Source of the DNA: Verrucomicrobiota bacterium | GTDB taxonomy: Bacteria; Verrucomicrobiota; Verrucomicrobiia; Opitutales; Opitutaceae | NCBI GenBank assembly: GCA_023426435.1 | Contig: JAFAAS010000113.1 | Location: forward strand, 1-7,930 | Length of the DNA stretch: 7,930 bases | Direction of reading: 5' to 3' | Shown: piece after piece, positions 1-5,457 of the stretch | Numbering within the stretch: position 1 is the first letter of the stretch | Layout: each line of letters starts with the position of its first letter | Position numbers and translations under genes: made by a program | Notes under the pieces: model-generated | Database searches by the model: none | What the model saw: only the letters and a program-made list of their open reading frames with translations | Told to the model about the DNA's origin: nothing

Positions 1-2351
1 GCTTGGGCGTGGTGGTGATGGTGATGACCGGAGTCGCTGGGAAACGGGAGGGCGAAACTGCGAAGATTGATGGCGATCGCGGCCGAGGCGTCTTCGCGGA
101 TGTGATAGGCGCGGTTGGGCTCGAGGCCCTCGATGCGCTGGGTTCGGCGGGTGACGGGCCAGAAGATTTCGGCGTGGAGAATGCCGGTGGCGTCGCCGAG
201 ACCGATTTCCTGGCGGAGCGGCGCGGCGCCGAAGCTGCCGCCACTGGAGATCTCGCGGTGAAGCGTGCGGGGGCCCGAGGGAGTTTGGAGAACGATTTTG
301 AGGCGAGCGCCGCGGGCGTCGCGGTTGGATTTCACGCCTTCGAGACGGAGCTTCAGCCAGCGGTTGCCGTGGCCGGGGTTGGCGAAGAGTTGGTTGCGAT
401 AGGTGTCGCCGGAAACGGCGCCGCCCATGTCGGCGTAAACGTCTTGATCGCCATCGTTGTCGATGTCGCCGAAGGCGATGGCGTGTCCCTTCTGGAGCTG
501 GCCGAAGCCGCCGGACGTGGTGACATCCTGGAAGCGGCGGGCACCGTTGTTACGGAACATGCGATTGGGGAGAAGGGTGGTGTAATCGGGATCGCCGGTG
601 CCGACGTAGAAATCGAGCCAGCCGTCGTTATCGAGATCGCCGAAGTTGCAGCCCATGGTGTGGAGGACCTGGTAGAGTCCGACCTGTTTGGTGACATCGG
701 CGAACGTGCCGTCGCCTCGATTGCGGAAAAGGCGGGCGCGGTGACCGGCGTGCGGGATGCCGAGGTAATCGGCGGCGATGTCGCCGGCGTCCTGGATCCC
801 GTAGCCGTTGACCATGAGATCGAGCCAGCCGTCGTTGTCGTAGTCCCAGAACCAGCAGGAAAAACTTTCGAACGGTTGGGTGACCCCAGCTTCGAGGGCG
901 ACGTCGGTGAAGCGCCACGGGGCGCGGGAGGAACCGACGTCGACGGCGGGGCCGTCATTGCGCAGGAGGAGATTGGGGCCGGATTTGCGGGAGATGTAGA
1001 GATCGGGTCGGCCGTCGTTGTTGAAATCGCCGGAGACGACCCCCTTCACGAAGCCGACGATCGCGACGCCGTTGGCGGAGGCGCATTCGGTGAACGTGCC
1101 GTCGCCATTATTTCGATACAGCTCGCAGGGATAGTTCTGGCTTTCGCCGGGGGTGGTTTCGTTGCCGATGAAGACGTCGATATGGCCATCGCCGTTGAAA
1201 TCGAACCAGGCGGCGGTTTGAGTGGGGTTGAAGCTGAGGAGGCCGGCTTCTTCGGTGACATCGGTGAAGGTGCCGTCGCCGTTGTTGCGGAGGAGGGAAT
1301 TCGGGTAGCGGCCGAGGTCGCCGAGCCAGGCGCCGCGGAGGACGAGGACGTCGATGAAGCCGTCGTTGTTGTAGTCGGCGTGGATCATGTTGAGTCCGCC
1401 GGTGAGGCCGAGGAGACCGGCTTCGGCGGTGCGCTCGGTGAAGGTGGCGTCGCCGTTGTTGAGAAAAAAGCGAAGCTGGCCGGTGGAGCGCCAGGTGGAG
1501 GAAAGGACGTCGAGAAAACCGTCTTTGTTGAAATCGTCGAGGATGACGCCGCCGGCGAGCTCGTCGGAATCGAGGCCGAGGGCGGGGGCGACGTCGGGGA
1601 AACGTTTGATGTCGTGGTCGGACTCGAACGCCTCGGAAGGGATGAGCCAGCGGGCGGGGACTTTGTCGGGGTGTTCGCCGAGGGTCATGTAGGCGATGTT
1701 GAGCAGCCAGCGGGCGCGGAGATCGCCGGGAAATTTTTCGAGCAGCGCGGTGAGCTCGGTGATGGCGGCGCGGGAACCCTCGGGGAGTTGGTGGATGCCG
1801 CCGTCGCGGATGGGGAAGAGGCAGGAGTCGCCGTTGTGATTGAGGAGGCAGTTTTCTTGTTCGCCGATGCGCAGGTGAGAGATGGCTTTGAGCGTTTGGA
1901 CGCGCGCGAAAAGATGCGCGGGGAGATCGGGCGTGCGTTCGCGGAGACCGGCTTCGTAGTGCTGGTATTGGGCGAGGGCTTCGCGGGAGGCGCCGGCGCG
2001 GAGCAGGGCGTTGCCGTAGGGGAGCCGATATTTCTGGCGCTCGGTCGGGTCGCTGACGGCGGCGAGGGCGGAGCGGAGAAGGTCGGCGGTTTCGGAGGCG
2101 CGGTAAGGGTTTTCGTAGGGCGCGCCGTCGGCGGCGATTTTTTGGAGCATCGCGGCCATGCGGCGCGTGCTTTCCGGTTGATTCGGCATCGGCGTGCCCG
2201 GAATCGCGGTCGGGGAGCAGAACTCCGGGGCGGGAAGGGCGGTGACGGCAGGGGCGAGAGCGCCGAAGGCGAGAGAAAGGAAAAGCGTGCGCGGAAGATG
2301 CGACGCGTGGGCACGGGAAAGGAAAAGTGCCCCGAACGTGGGGGAGGGCAT
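1..2351 (-). CDS. Secreted FG-GAP/VCBS-repeat protein with TPR-like N-terminus and ASPIC/UnbV domain (CRTAC1 family), 3' end cut by window
   Basis: The minus frame whose codons occupy positions 3-5, 6-8 and so on is open from ATG 2351 to the left edge (783 codons seen, no stop). Residues 1-40 look like a Sec signal: a basic N-region ending near R21, then LFLSLAFGALAPAVTA. Residues about 80-130 and 200-240 are helical and TPR-like. Seven calcium-loop motifs of the FG-GAP/VCBS type follow, each DxNxDGxxD or DxDxDGxxD, starting at residues 273, 326, 384, 442, 503, 572 and 629. Between them come the usual LxRNNGDGTFTDVT strands. Residues about 663-752 match the ASPIC/UnbV domain (NRWLKLRLEG, GARLKI, IGLGDA, IFWPVTRRTQRI). 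The seen part ends in six histidines (776-781). Known of the family: a beta-propeller calcium-binding exoprotein, with unclear role in bacteria. It is last in the minus-strand cluster, 156 bp after a LytTR regulator. No in-frame ATG lies further upstream before the TAA at 2418-2420, and no clear Shine-Dalgarno is seen. Confidence 0.9.
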   Translation of the reverse strand, partial: MPSPTFGALFLSRAHASHLPRTLFLSLAFGALAPAVTALPAPEFCSPTAIPGTPMPNQPESTRRMAAMLQKIAADGAPYENPYRASETADLLRSALAAVSDPTERQKYRLPYGNALLRAGASREALAQYQHYEAGLRERTPDLPAHLFARVQTLKAISHLRIGEQENCLLNHNGDSCLFPIRDGGIHQLPEGSRAAITELTALLEKFPGDLRARWLLNIAYMTLGEHPDKVPARWLIPSEAFESDHDIKRFPDVAPALGLDSDELAGGVILDDFNKDGFLDVLSSTWRSTGQLRFFLNNGDATFTERTAEAGLLGLTGGLNMIHADYNNDGFIDVLVLRGAWLGDLGRYPNSLLRNNGDGTFTDVTEEAGLLSFNPTQTAAWFDFNGDGHIDVFIGNETTPGESQNYPCELYRNNGDGTFTECASANGVAIVGFVKGVVSGDFNNDGRPDLYISRKSGPNLLLRNDGPAVDVGSSRAPWRFTDVALEAGVTQPFESFSCWFWDYDNDGWLDLMVNGYGIQDAGDIAADYLGIPHAGHRARLFRNRGDGTFADVTKQVGLYQVLHTMGCNFGDLDNDGWLDFYVGTGDPDYTTLLPNRMFRNNGARRFQDVTTSGGFGQLQKGHAIAFGDIDNDGDQDVYADMGGAVSGDTYRNQLFANPGHGNRWLKLRLEGVKSNRDARGARLKIVLQTPSGPRTLHREISSGGSFGAAPLRQEIGLGDATGILHAEIFWPVTRRTQRIEGLEPNRAYHIREDASAAIAINLRSFALPFPSDSGHHHHHHAQ

Positions 2352-2479
2352 CGTGCTGGCGTAGTGGGGCCAGCGGCGAACGGAACGGCGCAGGGCTGAG
2401 ATGCTGAAAAACGGAGGTTAGATGCTCGGCGGGCGGAGGGAACGCGGAGATGGCGCGCGCAGCGCGAGGGAGCACGCGG

Positions 2480-2514
2480 CCTGCGGCGGGGTCGGGAGAC
2501 CCCGGCCCTACAGG
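2480..2514. repeat. GC-rich palindromic intergenic element overlapping a stop codon
   Basis: Nested inverted repeat. Outer arms are CCTG (2480-2483) and CAGG (2511-2514). Inner arms are GGGGTC (2488-2493) and GACCCC (2498-2503), with a 4-base loop. Read on the minus strand it begins CCTGTAGGGCCGGGGTC, and its TAG is the stop codon of the upstream response regulator. It resembles short palindromic elements I associate with Verrucomicrobiota intergenic regions, but that is recollection; copy number cannot be seen here. No T-run follows on the minus strand, so a simple intrinsic terminator is less likely. It could also act as an mRNA-stabilising stem between the regulator and the FG-GAP gene. 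Confidence 0.6.
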
Positions 2515-3269
2515 GGCTCAGGGAGGAAGCGTTCGAGGCGCCCGCGGAAGTTGCGGGAGAGGGGAAGGCGCTGGCCGGTATCGAGGACGACGACGTAATC
2601 GCCGTAGGCGGCGGACTGAAGTTCCCGGACGCGGTTGAGGTGAACGAGGGCGGAGCGGTTGATGCGGGCGAAGCCGGAGCCGGAGAAACGGGCTTCGAGG
2701 GAGGAAAGGGTTTCGCGCAGCATGAAGCGTTTTTGGTCGGCGAGATGGAGCACGCAGTAGTTGTTCGCGGCTTCGACCCAGACGATTTCGCTGTGCTTGA
2801 GAAAGACGACGCGGCCGTCGGCGCGCACGGCGATGCGTTCGGGTTCGGAGGCGCGGGTGGCGAGGAGGGATTCGAGGCGGGAGCCGAGATCGCGTTCGCG
2901 GCGGGCGACGACGGAATCGCGGACACGTTTCAATGCGAGCTGGAGGCGGGCGCGATCGAACGGTTTCAAGAGGTAGTCGGCCGCTTCGGCGGCGAAGGCT
3001 TCAACGGCGAAGCGTTCGTGGGCGGTGACGAAGACGATGGAGGGGCGGGGATCGGGAAGACGCCGGATGACTTCGAGTCCGTCGCAGCCCGGCATCTGCA
3101 TGTCGAGGAAGACGAGATCCGGTTGCAGGGCTGGGATGACCGTGAGGGCATCGGTGCCGTTGGAGGCTTCGCCGACGATCTCGACGGCTGGGTCGGTGGA
3201 GAGCAGCGCGCGCATGCGATCACGCGCGAGCGGCTCGTCGTCGACGATAAGGATCCGCAGCTTGGTCAT
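2508..3269 (-). CDS. LytTR-family response regulator (second of the tandem pair)
   Basis: 253 residues, ATG at 3267-3269, stop TAG at 2508-2510. The receiver domain (about 4-115) has the acidic pair D10-D11, phosphoacceptor D56 in VFLDMQMPG, T82 in FVTAHE and K102 in YLLKPFD. A linker of about 30 residues leads to a LytTR DNA-binding domain (about 145-250) with GRVVFLK, EIVWVEAANNY, LRETLSSLE, FARINRSALVHLNRVREL and the terminal LPLSR. This length and order are typical of LytR/AlgR/BtsR regulators, which bind direct-repeat sites near promoters as dimers. It is about 57% identical by eye to its upstream neighbour, so it looks like a tandem duplicate. The start is fixed by alignment to that paralogue (MTKLR at both N-termini); no strong ribosome-binding motif is present. 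It probably receives phosphate from the kinase at 4296-5384. The stop codon lies inside the palindrome at 2480-2514. Confidence 0.93.
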   Translation of the reverse strand: MTKLRILIVDDEPLARDRMRALLSTDPAVEIVGEASNGTDALTVIPALQPDLVFLDMQMPGCDGLEVIRRLPDPRPSIVFVTAHERFAVEAFAAEAADYLLKPFDRARLQLALKRVRDSVVARRERDLGSRLESLLATRASEPERIAVRADGRVVFLKHSEIVWVEAANNYCVLHLADQKRFMLRETLSSLEARFSGSGFARINRSALVHLNRVRELQSAAYGDYVVVLDTGQRLPLSRNFRGRLERFLPEPL

Positions 3270-3374
3270 GGAGCGTTTCCGGGGGCAGGAAATGTGCGGC
3301 CACGGTGAAACGCGGATGGAGCTTGGAAACAGTTCTGGGGTGGTCGGCGGTCGAGCGATGGCGACGCGCTGGAA

Positions 3375-3398
3375 GGTGAGGGTGAAGGTGAGCGTGAC
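3375..3398. repeat. Four tandem GGTGAG-like hexamers upstream of the second LytTR regulator
   Basis: Four adjacent hexamers read GGTGAG, GGTGAA, GGTGAG and CGTGAC on the plus strand. They lie about 105-130 bp upstream of the start codon at 3269, in the 194-bp gap between the two regulator genes. The arrangement could be a direct-repeat operator or simply chance low complexity. I do not recognise it as a known LytTR site. Confidence 0.3.
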
Positions 3399-3411
3399 GT
3401 GCTCGGGAAAA

Positions 3412-3454
3412 GCGCAGTATTGCGCGGTGGGGGGCACCGCGCCTCCATCGGAGG
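3412..3454 (-). repeat. Chain of three overlapping hairpins after the first LytTR regulator (repeat element or attenuator/terminator)
   Basis: In the minus-strand transcript, about 10 bases after the stop at 3464, three inverted repeats follow one another. The first is CCTCC/GGAGG (3442-3446 with 3450-3454). The second is a perfect 8-bp stem GCGCGGTG/CACCGCGC (3422-3429 with 3435-3442). The third is GCGCA/TGCGC (3412-3416 with 3421-3425), which is followed on the minus strand by TTTT. The second and third share positions 3422-3425, so they cannot form together. This could be an intergenic palindromic repeat, a terminator that limits read-through to the second regulator, or both. The stem bases are direct observation; the role is inferred. 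Confidence 0.5.
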
Positions 3455-3463
3455 AGGAGCCGA

Positions 3464-4231
3464 CTAATCGGCGATGAATTTGGCGAACTGGCCGCGTTGG
3501 GTGCGGCTGAGTGGGAGGCGGGTGGCGCCGTCGCGGAGGATCACGGTGTAATCGCCGTGGAACGTGGGCTGGAGTTCGCGAACGCAGTCGAGGCGGACGA
3601 GGGCGGAGCGGTTGACGCGGGCGAAGTCGGAGGAGCTGAGACGTTCTTCGATGGCGGTGAGCGTTTCGCGAACGATGAGGCGCGTGGTGTCGGTGAGGTG
3701 AAGAAGGACGTAGTTGTCGGCGGCTTCGACCCAGACGATTTCGTCGGGCTTGAGGAAGACGACACGGCCCTCGGATTTGAAGGCGAGCCGCGAGGGTTTT
3801 TTGACGGGGGCGGAATCGGAGAGCAGCGATTCGAGGCGGGCGCTGAGGTCGCCGTCGCGGCGCTGGCGGATGTGTTCGGCGGCGCGGGCGAGGGCGGTTT
3901 TGAGGCGTTCGCGGTCGAACGGTTTGAGGAGGTAATCGACGGCGTGGACGCCGAACGCGTCGACGGCGAAGCGGTCGTGGGCGGTGGCGAAGACGATGGC
4001 GGGGCGTTGTTCGGGCGGGAGTTTTTGGACGACCTGGAGGCCGTTGGCGCCGGGCATTTGGACATCGAGGAAGACGACGTCGGGTGGATCGTTTTCGATG
4101 TGGGCGAGGGCTTCGTCGCCGCTGCCGCACTCGGCGACGATTTCGACGGAGGTGTCGTTGCGGAGGAGGGCGCGGAGGCGTTCGCGGGCGAGGGGTTCGT
4201 CGTCGACGATGAGGAGGCGGAGTTTGGTCAC
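3464..4231 (-). CDS. LytTR-family response regulator (first of the tandem pair)
   Basis: 255 residues starting at a GTG codon (4229-4231), stop TAG at 3464-3466. The receiver domain (about 4-116) carries D10-D11, phosphoacceptor D56 in VFLDVQMPG, T83 in FATAHD and K103 in YLLKPFD. The LytTR domain (about 148-252) shows GRVVFLK, EIVWVEAADNY, VRETLTAIE, FARVNRSALVRLDCVREL and LPLSR. It lies 64 bp downstream of the kinase gene in the same direction, the usual arrangement for a LytS/LytR-type pair, so it is the likelier primary partner of the kinase. The GTG start is supported because MTKLR at the N-terminus aligns with the paralogue at 2508-3269. There is no strong Shine-Dalgarno. All residues needed for phosphorylation are present. 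Regulated genes cannot be named from sequence; the adjacent FG-GAP genes are candidates. Confidence 0.94.
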   Translation of the reverse strand: MTKLRLLIVDDEPLARERLRALLRNDTSVEIVAECGSGDEALAHIENDPPDVVFLDVQMPGANGLQVVQKLPPEQRPAIVFATAHDRFAVDAFGVHAVDYLLKPFDRERLKTALARAAEHIRQRRDGDLSARLESLLSDSAPVKKPSRLAFKSEGRVVFLKPDEIVWVEAADNYVLLHLTDTTRLIVRETLTAIEERLSSSDFARVNRSALVRLDCVRELQPTFHGDYTVILRDGATRLPLSRTQRGQFAKFIAD

Positions 4232-4258
4232 GGGCTTAGGCGGAGGATCGGTTTAACC

Positions 4259-4288
4259 ACGAATGGACACGAATGCACACGAATGAAG
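4259..4288. repeat. Three tandem 10-bp units ACGAATGnAC between kinase and regulator
   Basis: Positions 4259-4268, 4269-4278 and 4279-4288 read ACGAATGGAC, ACGAATGCAC and ACGAATGAAG, with TTTAACC just before. The block is AT-richer than its surroundings and fills about half of the 64-bp gap between the kinase stop (4296) and the regulator start (4231). Similar ACGAATGGAC strings are, from memory, scattered in intergenic DNA of Verrucomicrobiota and other environmental bacteria. Here this can only be shown as a local tandem repeat. Confidence 0.65.
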
Positions 4289-4295
4289 ACTTGGT

Positions 4296-5384
4296 TTAGT
4301 TGGCGAAGGGGAAGGTGAGGCGGACGTGGAGGCCGCCTTCGGGTCGGTTGAACATTTCGAAACGTTGGGCGTCGCCGTAAAGTTCGCGGAGGCGGGCGCG
4401 ACTGTTGGCGGTGCCGATGCCCTCGCGGGTGAAGCCGCCGGGTGGCATGCCGGCGCCGTTGTCGATGACGGAGAGGATGAGGTTTCCGTTTTCGTGGGAG
4501 GAACGAACGGTGATGAGGCCGCGGCGGACGTGAGGTTCGATGCCGTGGCGGATGGCGTTTTCGACGAGCGGTTGGAGGATGAGATTGGGGACTTGGGCGT
4601 CGAGCGTGGCGGGGTCGATTTCCATGCGGACGTCGAGGCGATCGCGGAAGCGGATTTGTTCAATGCCGAGGTAACATTCCAGAAAAGCGATCTCGGTGCG
4701 GAGCGGGGCGAGCGGCGTGCCGGTTTGCGACATGGTCATGCGCAGGAGCTCGGCGAGCTTGATGAGCATGCGATCGGCGGCATCGACGTCGGAATACATG
4801 AGCGACGAGATGCCGTTGAGGGCGTTGAAGAGAAAATGGGGTTTGAGCTGGCGGAGGAGAGATTGGAGGCGGGCCTCGGTGAGGTGTTTTTCGAGCTCGA
4901 GGGTTTGGACGGTGCGCTCGTGATATTTGCGGTAGTAATCGAGCGCGTGGCTGACGGAAACGATGACGCCGTAGATGAGGAGATTGAACGGGAAGGTTTT
5001 GACGAAGAGCGGTTGGAAGATCTCGAGGAAGGTCGTCTCTTCGCCGATGACGGCGGAGTGGGCGACGCCGACGGCGGCGCGGAGGACGACGTAGAGGAAG
5101 GCAAAGCCGAAAGCGGCGGCGAGGTGGATGCCGGCGGTGCGCCAGGGGACGTTGGCTTCGGGTGGAAAGCGGCGCGCGAGGCGGGCGATGGGCAGCGAGA
5201 GGAGCGCCCAGACATACCAGTCGGCGAGCGAATAGCTGATGGCCTGGCCCCAGGTGATGGAGCGGCCCAGCATGCTGCTCGAGAGGTAGAATTGTCCGGC
5301 GAAGGCGAAGCCGATGAGGGACCAGAGAACGAAAAAGCCGAGTGCTCCAAGGATGCGGCGAACGGCGGGGCGGGGACTCGGCAT
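4296..5384 (-). CDS. LytS/YehU-type membrane sensor histidine kinase
   Basis: 362 residues from ATG 5384, stop TAA at 4296-4298. Four hydrophobic segments (about residues 12-31, 51-69, 83-106 and 131-150) leave little extracytoplasmic sequence, so sensing is likely within the membrane. A short helical linker (YYRKYHERTVQTLELEKHL) leads to the His_kinase domain with the phosphoacceptor motif LKPHFLFNALN (H183). The HATPase then shows the N-box QPLVENAIRHGI (271-282), G1 DNGAG (308-312) and G2 GIGTANSRARL (322-332). These are hallmarks of the LytS family, whose partners are LytTR regulators, as found directly downstream. The frame stays open to a TTG at 5421-5423, which would add 13 Pro-rich residues. 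I prefer the ATG because it gives a compact basic N-terminus before the first membrane segment. The gene is divergent from the FG-GAP gene at 5458. Confidence 0.92.
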   Translation of the reverse strand: MPSPRPAVRRILGALGFFVLWSLIGFAFAGQFYLSSSMLGRSITWGQAISYSLADWYVWALLSLPIARLARRFPPEANVPWRTAGIHLAAAFGFAFLYVVLRAAVGVAHSAVIGEETTFLEIFQPLFVKTFPFNLLIYGVIVSVSHALDYYRKYHERTVQTLELEKHLTEARLQSLLRQLKPHFLFNALNGISSLMYSDVDAADRMLIKLAELLRMTMSQTGTPLAPLRTEIAFLECYLGIEQIRFRDRLDVRMEIDPATLDAQVPNLILQPLVENAIRHGIEPHVRRGLITVRSSHENGNLILSVIDNGAGMPPGGFTREGIGTANSRARLRELYGDAQRFEMFNRPEGGLHVRLTFPFAN

Positions 5385-5457
5385 CGGGAAAACGTTTACA
5401 GCGGGGGTTGGCGGCTGGTTCAATCTGGTCGCGCGGAGTTGCGCAACGACATCCTGA
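5385..5457. promoter_or_regulatory. Divergent intergenic region with AAACGTTT palindrome
   Basis: These 73 bp separate the kinase start from the oppositely oriented FG-GAP gene, so promoters for both must lie here or inside the opposing genes. The one standout is the perfect 8-bp palindrome AAACGTTT at 5390-5397, in an AT-rich patch. It sits 6 bp before the kinase ATG and about 60 bp before the ATG at 5458. No convincing -35/-10 pair or Shine-Dalgarno was seen on either strand. If the kinase starts at TTG 5423, the palindrome would be coding and the gap only 34 bp. Confidence 0.35.

Noticed and set aside
9..26. Vector-derived hexahistidine tag
   Set aside because: Mixed CAT/CAC codons, continuing coding sequence after the tract, and native upstream sequence give no sign of cloning.
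3..2399. Plus-strand open frame of 799 codons, including its stop
   Set aside because: It is codon-for-codon antisense to the FG-GAP/ASPIC gene at 1-2351. Its Gly/Ala/Val/Asp-rich translation has no domain motifs, while the minus frame shows seven calcium loops and the ASPIC domain.
1108..2475. Minus-strand open frame of 455 residues
   Set aside because: Arg/Pro/His-rich translation in a shifted frame of the true FG-GAP gene, typical of a shadow in GC-rich DNA.
3270..4130. Upstream extension of the second response regulator (open frame up to 4130)
   Set aside because: The added part is Arg/Pro-rich, out of frame within the first regulator. The paralogue alignment fixes the start at MTKLR (3269).
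4259..4288. CRISPR-like array
   Set aside because: Units are 10 bp, directly adjacent and without spacers; no cas genes are nearby.
5385..5423. TTG start at 5423 for the sensor kinase
   Set aside because: Possible but less likely: a rare start codon, no ribosome-binding motif, and only 13 Pro-rich residues gained over the ATG at 5384.
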